Translations under genes and position numbers: made by a program
Assembly: GCF_004138285.1 (NCBI RefSeq)
Contig: NZ_SCFN01000010.1
Location: 62,001 to 126,000, forward strand
DNA: 64,000 bases
DNA from: Gottfriedia acidiceleris
GTDB lineage: Bacteria > Bacillota > Bacilli > Bacillales > Bacillaceae_G
Reading direction: 5' to 3'
The notes under the pieces: generated by a model
Databases searched by the model: none
Told to the model about the DNA's origin: nothing
The model's input: the letters and a program-made list of their open reading frames with translations, nothing else
Shown here: positions 16,961 through 25,071 of the stretch, in pieces
Layout of the letters: each line of letters opens with the position of its first letter
How positions within the stretch are numbered: the first letter of the stretch is position 1

Positions 16961-16980
16961 TTTCTGCACGAAATCTGCAC
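16961..16980. promoter_or_regulatory. Direct-repeat operator, second pair (inverted)
   Basis: TTTCTGCACGAAATCTGCAC has two TCTGC cores 11 bases apart, in the opposite orientation to the pair at 16911-16931. It lies 41 bases before the multicopper oxidase start, over its likely promoter. Confidence 0.5.
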
Positions 16981-17020
16981 AAACATATCATACACTACGT
17001 GTGAAAAGGGGGGAAACTCT

Positions 17021-18634
17021 ATGAAAAAATATTTAATTGGATCAGTTATTATTGCTAGTGTACTTGTACTTGGAGCATGCTCAAGCTCTAATTTAAAAAT
17101 GAATGGACATGATATGTCTAATATGAATGAACACGATATGTCAAAAATGGATGATAAAAATGGAAAAGAAGAGGGAGATACAAAATTGGATTTAAAGGGA
17201 TTAAAAGAGGGTAAACCACTACAAATCATTCGAGGTCCCAAAGTAACCCTTGTAGCAAAGGTTGGAAAGCAAAAGCTTAAAAATGGTGTTGTTGTACCTG
17301 TTTGGACATTTAACGGTGCAGCTCCTGGTCCAGAAATTCGTGTTAAAAAAGGTGACAAGGTAAAAATAACCTTAAAGAATGAATTACCAGCACCTGTTTC
17401 AATTCATTGGCATGGATACCCAGTACCAAATAATATGGATGGAATTCCTGGTGTAACACAAGACGCAATCGCACCAGGTAAATCTTTTACGTATGAGTTT
17501 ACTGCAAATGAGGTTGGTACATATTGGTACCATTCTCATCAAGACTCTGTAAATCAATTAGATCGAGGGCTTTACGGCGCATTCGTTGTTGAAGACAATG
17601 AAAAAATTGATAAAGATTATACACTTATGTTAGATGAGTGGGTTAGTAATAAGAAAGAGATTGCAGATCAATTAGATGCAATGACAAATCCTTCATCAGA
17701 AAAAGCTGATCATTCAATGGATATGTCTGGCGATTCAACAGGTGGGATGATGATGAATCATAGCATGAATGATTATGATGTTTTTACAATTAACGGGAAA
17801 AGTGGAAATTTAATTCCGGAATTGAAAGTAAATAAAGGTGACCGTGTAAGATTACGATTAATTAACGCCGGTTATTTAACTCATAAGATTCATCTTCATG
17901 GACATGACTTTAAAGTCATCGCGACAGATGGACAAACAATTAATAAACCTAATGATCTTAAAGATCAATTATTAGCGATTGCACCCGGTGAACGTTACGA
18001 CATAGAATTTACTGCAAATAAAAAGGGTGGGAAATGGTTGATTGAAGAACATGGGACAAAAGACGCTGTTAATGGTATGAAAGCCTTTATTGCATATTCA
18101 AATGATGTCAAATCAAATGATGTATCGAATAATTCTATTAGTTTACCTAGTGTAGATTTATCAAATTATGGACAGAAAGGTCTAAGTGACCTTAACTTAA
18201 ATACAAAATATAATTTAAGCTATTCAATGAGTTTAGGTACTGAGATGGATGGGAATGAAATGAAGTATACGATTAACGGAAAAACCTTCCCGAATATAGA
18301 ACCATTGAATGTAAAAAAAGGAGATTTAATTAAGGTTACACTAAAAAATACGTCAATGATGGATGATCATCCGATGCACTTACATGGTCATTTTTTCAAA
18401 GTGTTAAGTAAAAATGGTAAAGCTTATTCTGGTGCGCCTATCATTAAAGATACGCTAAATTTAAAACCAGGTGAAGAGTATGTTGTAGCTTTCAAAGCAA
18501 ATAATCCAGGTAATTGGATGTTTCATTGTCATGATCTCCATCATGCCGCAGCTGGAATGGTTTCAGAAGTAAAATATACTGACTTTAAATCAAACTATAC
18601 CCCTAATCCAGATGCTGGGAATATGCCAGAATAA
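17021..18634 (+). CDS. Lipoprotein multicopper oxidase
   Basis: The 537-residue product has a lipoprotein signal with LGAC (Cys20), then a His/Met-rich stretch (GHDMSNMNEHDMSKMDD) of copper-scavenging type. The cupredoxin domains carry the copper ligands: SIHWHG near 128, YWYHSHQ near 170, HPMHLHGHFF near 448 and the type 1 site MFHCHDLHHAAAGM near 505. A second Met/His-rich insert lies near 225-250. Such enzymes oxidise Cu(I) or organic substrates outside the cell and give copper tolerance. GGGGGGAAA precedes ATG 17021. The divergent two-component pair probably controls it. All ligands are present. Confidence 0.93.
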   Translation: MKKYLIGSVIIASVLVLGACSSSNLKMNGHDMSNMNEHDMSKMDDKNGKEEGDTKLDLKGLKEGKPLQIIRGPKVTLVAKVGKQKLKNGVVVPVWTFNGAAPGPEIRVKKGDKVKITLKNELPAPVSIHWHGYPVPNNMDGIPGVTQDAIAPGKSFTYEFTANEVGTYWYHSHQDSVNQLDRGLYGAFVVEDNEKIDKDYTLMLDEWVSNKKEIADQLDAMTNPSSEKADHSMDMSGDSTGGMMMNHSMNDYDVFTINGKSGNLIPELKVNKGDRVRLRLINAGYLTHKIHLHGHDFKVIATDGQTINKPNDLKDQLLAIAPGERYDIEFTANKKGGKWLIEEHGTKDAVNGMKAFIAYSNDVKSNDVSNNSISLPSVDLSNYGQKGLSDLNLNTKYNLSYSMSLGTEMDGNEMKYTINGKTFPNIEPLNVKKGDLIKVTLKNTSMMDDHPMHLHGHFFKVLSKNGKAYSGAPIIKDTLNLKPGEEYVVAFKANNPGNWMFHCHDLHHAAAGMVSEVKYTDFKSNYTPNPDAGNMPE

Positions 18635-18723
18635 CTAATCGTCTCAAAATAATAGTTTGAGTTGATGAAAAATGATAGAAAAATAGTAAAATACTTACCA
18701 TTTCTACTTTGTACTTGAGAGAT

Positions 18724-18906
18724 ATGTTTAGTAAAGATAAGAAATGTCATGGTCACAGCAATGGGTATAGTAAGTTAGAAAAGCAAATTCGCAACTTTGA
18801 GATTCAAAATAAAATCTGCATTAGAGAATTCGAGGGCTTAAAAAGAGAACTAGTATATGAGTGGTATAATTCTATGAATTATAAAAGGAGATCATACTCG
18901 GTATAA
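18724..18906 (+). CDS. Small hypothetical protein
   Basis: A 60-residue frame, highly charged, with CHGHSNG near the start and a helix (KLEKQIRNFEIQ). ATG 18724 has only a weak GAGAG upstream; a TTG at 18709 is in frame. It lies 90 bases after the multicopper oxidase. The CxGH motif could bind metal, but there is no recognised family and the gene may not be real. Confidence 0.3.
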   Translation: MFSKDKKCHGHSNGYSKLEKQIRNFEIQNKICIREFEGLKRELVYEWYNSMNYKRRSYSV

Positions 18907-19003
18907 GTAATTCAGATAATGTGGAGAAAATAACGATTATCAATCAAAATATTTAGTGAAACAGCATATTAATTAATCTATCTTTCAACAACTCAATTAT
19001 CAC

Positions 19004-19033
19004 TAAAAAAAGCTAAGCATAGTTGCTTAGCTT
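19004..19033 (-). terminator. Terminator of the minus-strand lipoprotein-like gene
   Basis: AAGCTAAGCA and TGCTTAGCTT form the stem; seven T follow on the minus strand. It touches the stop codon of the gene at 19033-19545. Confidence 0.75.
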
Positions 19034-19545
19034 TATTTCATTGATTTATCATCAAGTCGAAACATATTAATTTTGTTATCGAACAACCAAAATTCTAAGG
19101 AGATGTTTCTTTTCTTATCTACATAACCGATAATATCTGCACCTTGCTCTGTGCGAAAATAGTCATTTTCTCCATATGCTTGTACAATAGCCTTCTTTTC
19201 ATCACCAATTTTTATTCCTTTAGCAGTTTTTAAATTACTGTCAGTTACAATAAATCTTGTAATTTTACCTTTGTTATTTACTGCTACCTCAATTCCATTA
19301 TTTAGTTTAAAATAATCATAGTTTTCAACATCACGACTTTGTTCCGTTTTCTCCCCGTATTTTTCAGATATTTTCTTACTGTAAAAGTCATCATTTACAA
19401 ACAGACCATCGACATTCTCATTTGCTAAATTTGTGCTACTTGTAATCAAATGATGATATGAACGGGGAAAGATTTGGTCTAGTGTTAAGGCCGTTAGCAA
19501 TAGAATAATCCCTATCGAAGCAACAATAATAATAATTCTTTTCAT
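19033..19545 (-). CDS. Membrane-anchored protein, paralogue of the 11434-11973 product
   Basis: The 170-residue product has one N-terminal membrane anchor (IIIIVASIGIILLLTAL) and no lipobox, then an extracellular domain. TAKGIKIGD, YGEND and IGYVDKKRNISLEF align in order with the lipoprotein encoded at 11434-11973. The same domain is thus displayed on the membrane in two ways. GGGGG precedes the ATG. Function unknown. Confidence 0.7.
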   Translation of the reverse strand: MKRIIIIVASIGIILLLTALTLDQIFPRSYHHLITSSTNLANENVDGLFVNDDFYSKKISEKYGEKTEQSRDVENYDYFKLNNGIEVAVNNKGKITRFIVTDSNLKTAKGIKIGDEKKAIVQAYGENDYFRTEQGADIIGYVDKKRNISLEFWLFDNKINMFRLDDKSMK

Positions 19546-19634
19546 ATAACCCCCTTTATAAAATGTATATTATAAGATGATTTTACCATAATTTTCATAA
19601 TACGCTTTTTAAATTTTGCACTATTTAGTTTCAG

Positions 19635-19805
19635 TTATCTAAGATAAATAAAGATCATATGGAAGGCATGAGAGGCGCAAAAGCAACAATTGACTCAGCA
19701 GAGCGTACGACAGTTTATATGATTGATTTTAAACCAACAGATGGTGGAGAAACAGTAAAAAATCATAAATGGGTAACTGAGTTAGAATTGTCACCAGTAA
19801 AATAA
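19635..19805 (+). pseudogene. DUF1541 (YdhK-like) C-terminal fragment
   Basis: The frame reads HMEGMRGAKATID, TTVYMIDFKPTDGG and VKNHKWVTELEL to TAA 19803-19805. This is the typical end of the second DUF1541 repeat of YdhK-type lipoproteins, which are often linked to metal-stress operons. The signal peptide and first repeat are missing and no start signal precedes it. It lies amid copper genes. Confidence 0.65.
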
Positions 19806-20243
19806 CAACGTATTGATTTCGAAAAAAGACTCTAATTTCTTATATATAATAAGTGATTAGAGTTTTTTCGTAATATTTGATATTTGGTGCTGCTAATTCT
19901 TTTTATAAAGTGGAGTTAATAAAGAACATTAGAAAAATATTAGAATAATATTAGAGATTATCGAGGTTCTCTAATGTATATATTTTCCAAGGGTTGGAAA
20001 AATTACCCTGATTTAATTAGACTAGAATAATATTATTTTACAAATTAAATAGTGACATTTGATTGTATTTTTTATGTAGAAACAATAGGAAATCTAGGGT
20101 ATACAAAAATGACAGAATATTCTTTAATATGTAAATTACACATAATTCTAGTATTGAACTTTTCTTTCGGACAGTTATTATGTGATACCTAGAAGCTAGT
20201 ACATAATTGATTAGTAAAAATTTTACAAAGGGGAGGAATTACA

Positions 20244-21626
20244 CTGAAAAGAAGAATTATTGTGACATCTGCATTGGCGGGAGCATTGGTATTTTCGGGT
20301 GGAGTAGCTTCTGTATTAGCTCATGATGAAATTGGAGGAGGAGTAGAAAAAGGCGATAACCTAGCTGGTGTCGAATTATCTGTCCCATTGATTGAAGGTA
20401 GTAAGAATACTGATAATCTCAAGGAAGTGGCTGCTGTTCCATTGAAAGAAATCCGTGAGGGTGTAAAAAACTCAACAGGAGATGTGTATGCTCATAAAGG
20501 GTTTGCCTATTTAGGTACTCATCGAGCTAATGGAGGAGCTGGAGGTGTTAGAGTTTTTGATTTGAAGGATCCCACTAACCCTGTTGAAGTTTCAGCCTTT
20601 GCTGATATCGCAGGTACTTGGCAAGAAAAAGTGATTGTCAAATCGGTGAACACTAAAAGCTTTAAAGGAGATTTAGCTGCTGTAAGTGTTCAAAAGATGG
20701 ATCAAAATGATCCAAATTCAAAGGGCGGTTTTGTACTTTATGATGTAACAAATCCCCGTGAACCTAAAAAGCTCGGTTTTTGGGAATCCTCTTCTTCTGG
20801 AGCAAGGGGTACCCATGAACTATATTTAACTGAACAAGGTGATAATCTTTATGTATTAACAGCGGATTGCTATGCCGACTATTACTCACATGGCAAAAAA
20901 AGGGATGTATCTATTGTTGATGTATCAAATCCTACTAATCCAAATACGATATTTGAGTTTAATCCACGTGACTATATTTCAGAAGTAACTGCTGAAAATT
21001 ATGATGGTTACAATTGGACAGATGAAGAAGGAGTAAAGCGTGTTGCATTTGCTCATAGTGTAAAAACAGATGAAACAGGAAAAACAGCGTTCCTTTCTTA
21101 TTGGGATTTAGGAACCATTATTTTAGATATAAGTGATGCAAAAAAACCTGTATATCTCGGAAGAACAGACTTTGCTTCTAATGTACAAGGAGCAGCTCAT
21201 TCCATGGATCTTGCTAAAGGCGGAACTGTACTAGTTGAGACTAGAGAAGTATTCGGTCCAACAAGAGAAGGATTCGAATCTGCTTATGGATATACAATGA
21301 TTTATGATATTAAAGATAAAACAAAACCTAAGCTATTAAGCACATTTAGGACTGATTTTACAGAAACAATTCCTAATGGGGCTACTGTTCATGATCCAAA
21401 GGTGCATGGTAATACATTGTATCTTTCGCATTATTCTGGTGGAGTAAGAACAGTTGATATCACCGACCCAGCATCACCACGACAAACAGGAGTGTATATC
21501 CCAAGCAGAGCAAATATTTGGGGAGTTTTTGTAGACCGGAACTATATTTTGGCTTCTGACATAGGATCAGGCTTAAAGGTTTTGCAAAAAAATGGAGGTC
21601 AATCATCTCCAGCAGTAGAGTTTTAA
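20244..21626 (+). CDS. Exported LVIVD-repeat protein, probable CTG start
   Basis: The first ATG/GTG/TTG in frame is GTG 20262, which would start inside a signal peptide. CTG 20244 lies eight bases after GGGGAGGA and adds KRRII, the positive region the signal peptide needs (KRRIIVTSALAGALVFSGG ... VLA-HD). I therefore place the start at CTG. The mature part has repeated beta-propeller blades: VRVFDLKDPTNPVEV, FVLYDVTNPREPKKL, VSIVDVSNPTNP, IILDISDAKKPVYL and VRTVDITDPASPRQ. This is the LVIVD pattern of extracellular scaffold proteins. Function unknown; it is monocistronic with a terminator at 21659. Confidence 0.85.
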   Translation: MKRRIIVTSALAGALVFSGGVASVLAHDEIGGGVEKGDNLAGVELSVPLIEGSKNTDNLKEVAAVPLKEIREGVKNSTGDVYAHKGFAYLGTHRANGGAGGVRVFDLKDPTNPVEVSAFADIAGTWQEKVIVKSVNTKSFKGDLAAVSVQKMDQNDPNSKGGFVLYDVTNPREPKKLGFWESSSSGARGTHELYLTEQGDNLYVLTADCYADYYSHGKKRDVSIVDVSNPTNPNTIFEFNPRDYISEVTAENYDGYNWTDEEGVKRVAFAHSVKTDETGKTAFLSYWDLGTIILDISDAKKPVYLGRTDFASNVQGAAHSMDLAKGGTVLVETREVFGPTREGFESAYGYTMIYDIKDKTKPKLLSTFRTDFTETIPNGATVHDPKVHGNTLYLSHYSGGVRTVDITDPASPRQTGVYIPSRANIWGVFVDRNYILASDIGSGLKVLQKNGGQSSPAVEF

Positions 21627-21658
21627 AAAAGGATTTTTCATCATTTTAGATGCATTAC

Positions 21659-21687
21659 TAAAGGCTGTCTATTTAGACAGCCTTTTA
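21659..21687 (+). terminator. Rho-independent terminator
   Basis: AAGGCTGTCTA / TAGACAGCCTT perfect stem with T-rich tail. Confidence 0.85.
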
Positions 21688-21711
21688 TTATTTCCGAAAT
21701 CACCAGTTAAT

Positions 21712-21831
21712 TTTAATAGAGCTATTTTTTAATAAACTAAGTAAAAAAGCGCATAGGATTAAAATAAACCAGGTAATCAAGATTAAAAAAGAAAATCTCT
21801 TATTGTTGGGAGGTTTATAGAAGCCATACAT
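21712..21831 (-). CDS. Very small membrane protein (39 residues)
   Basis: Starts at ATG 21831 with GAGAGG about 10 bases upstream. The product has a short basic front (KPPNNKRFS) and one long hydrophobic helix (LILITWFILILCAFLLSLL). It lies after the lipoprotein gene's 3' end and on the same strand. Single-span small proteins of this type are common in Bacillus, but no family is recognised. Confidence 0.4.
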
Positions 21832-21886
21832 AGTACATTATCCTCTCATATCTGGATTACGGGAAAATATGATGAATTTAATTTTA

Positions 21887-22858
21887 TTAATGTTTCACGA
21901 TTTCTAGCCATTCTTTTCCAAAATTGTTTGAAGAATAAACATTACTTTCCATCGTAGCAATCGAAATGTTATTTGAATTTTTTTGATCAATGGCAATATA
22001 CATAATCATATTTTTAGCATTTAAATAAGGAATCGGTATACTTCTTGTATTCTTTGACGAGAAGTCTAATTCTTCAAGGTACGATTGGTTATCTTTAATA
22101 TAACTATAAATTATGCTGTCCTTTAATAGGACTGATGACGTTATATTTAAGGTAGGTGTGATACGACTAAAACTTTCTCCACCATTAGTTGAATAATAAA
22201 TTCCTTCTTGAGAGTTCATTGCAATTTCATTAGGATCATCTGGGTGAATAGAAAAAGATGTTAAAGTATCAGGTAGCCCAGAGCCCTTTACATTTTTCCA
22301 AGACTTTCCTAAATCATTACTGAAGTAAAATCCTGTACCTAACTTAGAGTTTTTTTCTTCATTGTATAAAAATATAGCTTTACTATTGTATCCGACTGAT
22401 AAATTATGAAAGTCAGTTTCTCCATAAAAACCTATTTTTTCAAGTGTTTTATTACCATCTAAACTACGTACGATTCCAAATGGATTTTTGAGATTACTTT
22501 TTGGATCAGGATGTCCACTTGAATAAAATCCATCAGAGGTAGCCTGAAACCCCATATAATCATTTAGGTTTTTACTAGTTGTATACCACTTTCCATCTGA
22601 ATAAATGTTTAATCCAGAATGAGTTGCAATTGTAAGTCCTTTTATATTTCCAACGTATCCAATACCGTGGATATGCTCGATTTTTACATCATTTAATTTC
22701 TTATAAAATGAATCATTTAAAGAAATTTGCTCCACTTTACTTGTATGATCTGAAGCTTTTTTTAGGTTATTTGATTTTTCAACAGGATTATTATTTGTAC
22801 ATGCACTTGTTAAAAGGAATGATGATAATAATGCAGCAGATAGATAAATTTTTTTCAT
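21887..22858 (-). CDS. Lipoprotein with sialidase-like (F510_1955-type) propeller
   Basis: The 323-residue product has a lipoprotein signal with TSAC (Cys20). The mature part carries IEHIHGIGYVG near 60, SGLNIYSDGKW, GFYFSNDLGKSWKN, GIYYSTNGGESFSRI and NVYSSNNFGKEW: Asp-box/BNR-like turns of a beta propeller. Bacillus proteins of this kind are annotated as the F510_1955 family. They lack the catalytic residues of true sialidases, so a binding or stability role is likelier. Paired TGCAGA/TGCATT motifs upstream may place it in the same regulon as the multicopper oxidase. Confidence 0.75.
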   Translation of the reverse strand: MKKIYLSAALLSSFLLTSACTNNNPVEKSNNLKKASDHTSKVEQISLNDSFYKKLNDVKIEHIHGIGYVGNIKGLTIATHSGLNIYSDGKWYTTSKNLNDYMGFQATSDGFYSSGHPDPKSNLKNPFGIVRSLDGNKTLEKIGFYGETDFHNLSVGYNSKAIFLYNEEKNSKLGTGFYFSNDLGKSWKNVKGSGLPDTLTSFSIHPDDPNEIAMNSQEGIYYSTNGGESFSRITPTLNITSSVLLKDSIIYSYIKDNQSYLEELDFSSKNTRSIPIPYLNAKNMIMYIAIDQKNSNNISIATMESNVYSSNNFGKEWLEIVKH

Positions 22859-22902
22859 TGAAATTCTCCTCTATATAGTAAGACTAGTGTACTTAATAAA
22901 TG

Positions 22903-22919
22903 TGCAGATTTAGTGCATT
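22903..22919 (-). promoter_or_regulatory. Direct-repeat operator candidate
   Basis: TGCAGATTTAGTGCATT: two TGCA cores 11 bases apart, 45 bases before the lipoprotein start. Same core and spacing as the pair at 16911-16931. Confidence 0.4.
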
Positions 22920-22940
22920 TTTTTATAAATAGAAGCAAAA

Positions 22941-23482
22941 TTATTTCTTTTTCTTTTTGAAAAAGAAAAAAATAAGCCAAAGAAACGAACAAACTGAGAT
23001 CAGTATAGGAAAATTAGCTATTTTTAAGAGAGTATTCATTGAATATACCTCAAGTACTAAAGATGGAATTTTCCCAATACTACTTGCGAAAAAGAAGTTA
23101 ATAAAATTAACTGAACCAATTGCAGCTAGTAAAGTTACTACACTTGATGGGATAAAAGGTAGAATGCGCAAAAGTAAGATTAGAATAAATGATTTTAAAT
23201 TATTCTTTAACTGATAAGCCTGGATAAAATTAGGAATCTTTTTCATTTCTTCAAGCTTTATAAAGCCTTTACGATAAAGCAAAAACGAAACGGCTGCCCC
23301 GATTGATTCTCCAATAAAACCAATTATTATACTTCCAATAAATCCGAAAAGACTAATATTAATAGTTGTTAAAAACGCACTTGGTATGATACCGATGATC
23401 CTAATAAAGATGTTAAGTAAAATACTAAAAGCGATTGAAAGAAAAATAGATGATCAGAAAGAAAATTTATAATTGTTTCCAT
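22941..23482 (-). pseudogene. TVP38/TMEM64-family membrane protein, two frameshifts
   Basis: ATG 23482 starts METIINFLSDH. The frame then shifts near 23430 into the one giving IRIIGIIPSAFLTTINISLFGF and FIGESIGAAVSF. It shifts again near 23283 (a run of five T) into LLYRKGFIKL, LKSFILILLLRILPFIPSSVV and the lysine-rich end. Together these are a complete TVP38 (DedA-related) protein of about 180 residues. Both breaks fall in T-rich tracts. Without base-call data I cannot tell decay from sequencing error. Confidence 0.65.
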
Positions 23483-23597
23483 TAATACTCCTAAGGTTAT
23501 TAGTAAAGAAATAATTTCTCGTTTTATAGAGTATATCAAAACTTAATTAAATTTTTGTTTACAAACAAAAAATTTGGAACTAAAATGAAAGTGCAAC

Positions 23598-23614
23598 ATA
23601 CCATAGTAGGGTAT
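23598..23614. promoter_or_regulatory. CsoR/CstR-like operator candidate
   Basis: ATACCATAGTAGGGTAT is a near-palindrome with ATACC / GGGTAT arms, as in operators of the CsoR/CstR family. It lies 120 bases before the siroheme-reductase-like gene. Confidence 0.4.
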
Positions 23615-23733
23615 AGTATATGAAGCTTGATTTTTGGTTTTTAGAAGTAAATTATTATTTTCGAATCTAAATGAAATAATATGACAATACTGGACTTTAA
23701 AAATAAAATTGTCTATTCAGGGGGTGAGACAGA

Positions 23734-24354
23734 ATGGAGAAGACTAAAAAAATAACAATTGCAGTTAACGGTGGAATTAGCTTTGGAGCAAAGTTAAACG
23801 CAAAACAACTAGTAACAATTGCTAAGCATATAGGGGAAGAAGAACTAGAATTAACTACTTTTCAACAATTATATATAGATGTACCGGAAGAACGACAGCA
23901 TGAAATTATTAATGAATTTATTAGTGTAGGCTTACATTGTTATCCAGTAGGAGATGTAGTAAAGAGCTTAAGAACTTGTAATTTTTGTAAGGGTGAATTA
24001 GAAGAAGGTATGCCAGTCGCCAAAGAACTGAATAATCGGATAGCTGGGAAAGAAGTTCCTTTTACAGTTCGTGCTGCTTACACAGGTTGCCCTGTGGGAT
24101 GTGGTGAGCCATTGATGAATGACATTGGTATTATGAAAGTTAACGATCACTATAATTTCTATATTGGTGGGAAATCTAAAGGAAAAGATGCTGAAGTAGC
24201 GCAGATACTATACGAGAGGTTAGAACCTGATCAATTATATTATTATATAGAGAGGTTCCTTGATGTTTATAAACATGAAGGAAAGAAAAGAGAAACAGTT
24301 AATAAGTTTATTAAAAGAATCGGTATTGAAGAATTAAAAATTAAAATCGGTTAA
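23734..24354 (+). CDS. Nitrite/sulfite reductase-like small protein
   Basis: The 206-residue product has a ferredoxin-like half-domain (residues 1-75) followed by the Fe-S/siroheme cysteine motifs TCNFCKG near 87 and YTGCPVGCGEP near 122. This matches a single half-repeat of the nitrite/sulfite reductase family, which normally needs two. GGGGTGAGA precedes ATG 23734. Such short forms in Bacillus have no settled reaction; reduction of a small sulfur or nitrogen species is plausible. A CsoR/CstR-like palindrome upstream suggests control by persulfide or copper. Confidence 0.75.
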   Translation: MEKTKKITIAVNGGISFGAKLNAKQLVTIAKHIGEEELELTTFQQLYIDVPEERQHEIINEFISVGLHCYPVGDVVKSLRTCNFCKGELEEGMPVAKELNNRIAGKEVPFTVRAAYTGCPVGCGEPLMNDIGIMKVNDHYNFYIGGKSKGKDAEVAQILYERLEPDQLYYYIERFLDVYKHEGKKRETVNKFIKRIGIEELKIKIG

Positions 24355-24429
24355 ATATTTGAAATTATGTAATATCCTCTTTATTAAAAAATAGGTTATA
24401 TTAGAAATAAAATAAGAGGGGATGAAAGA

Positions 24430-24765
24430 ATGTCATTAAATAATGAAAACTCAAAAGTAAATGAGGAGTGTTGCACAACAGATGAAAGAAAAAGTCACCA
24501 CTCTGAAAAAACAAAACAAAATTTAGTGGCAAGGCTTAACCGAATCGAAGGGCAAGTTAGAGGGATTAAGGGATTAATTGATAAAGATACCTATTGTGAT
24601 GATATAATCACTCAAATTGCTGCTACACAAGCAGCGTTAAATAGTGTAGCAAAAATATTACTTGAGGGTCACATGAAAAGTTGTGTACTTGAAAGAATAC
24701 AAGAAGGCGATACAGCTGTTTTAGATGAAGTATTAGTGACATTTCAAAAATTAATGAAAAAATAA
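24430..24765 (+). CDS. csoR: Copper-sensing repressor CsoR
   Basis: The 111-residue all-helical product belongs to the CsoR/RcnR family: RLNRIEGQVRGIKG near 35-50, Cys in DKDTYCDDI near 58, then GHMKSCV with His and Cys near 83 and 87. The Cys-His-Cys set is the Cu(I) site of CsoR. In the family, Cu(I) binding releases the repressor from operators before copZA. AGAGGGG precedes the ATG. It is the first gene of csoR-copZ-copA. The N-terminus has an extra Cys pair (EECCTT) of unknown importance. Confidence 0.93.
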   Translation: MSLNNENSKVNEECCTTDERKSHHSEKTKQNLVARLNRIEGQVRGIKGLIDKDTYCDDIITQIAATQAALNSVAKILLEGHMKSCVLERIQEGDTAVLDEVLVTFQKLMKK

Positions 24766-24777
24766 GGAGAGTCCAAA

Positions 24778-24990
24778 ATGGTTATTGAAAAAACAATCTT
24801 ACATGTTGAAGGAATGTCTTGTGGACATTGTATAAAAGCAATAGAAGCTAGTGTAGGTGAATTAAAAGGTGTTAAATTTGTAAAAGTAAGTTTAGAATTT
24901 GGAACTGTTGAAGTAGAGTTTAACACGAATGAGATAACAATTGCTAAAATCAAAGAAACAATTGATGATCAAGGCTATGATGTAAAATAA
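24778..24990 (+). CDS. copZ: Copper chaperone CopZ
   Basis: The 70-residue product is a single heavy-metal-associated domain with the Cu(I) motif GMSCGHC (MxCxxC) at residues 12-18. It follows csoR after 12 bases, with AAGGAGAG before the ATG. CopZ carries Cu(I) in the cytoplasm and hands it to CopA. Length is as expected for the family. Confidence 0.94.
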   Translation: MVIEKTILHVEGMSCGHCIKAIEASVGELKGVKFVKVSLEFGTVEVEFNTNEITIAKIKETIDDQGYDVK

Positions 24991-25040
24991 TATTGAAAAA
25001 GAACGTGCTAAATAGGGCACGATTTCTTTTAAATAAAAAT

Positions 25041-25057
25041 ATACCCCTAATGGGTAT
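25041..25057 (+). promoter_or_regulatory. CsoR operator upstream of copA
   Basis: ATACCCCTAATGGGTAT is a near-perfect palindrome of the CsoR-box type. It sits in the copZ-copA spacer, 15 bases before the copA start, next to GGAGG. No equally good copy is seen before csoR. Confidence 0.75.
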
Positions 25058-25071
25058 GTGGAGGTTTTAGA

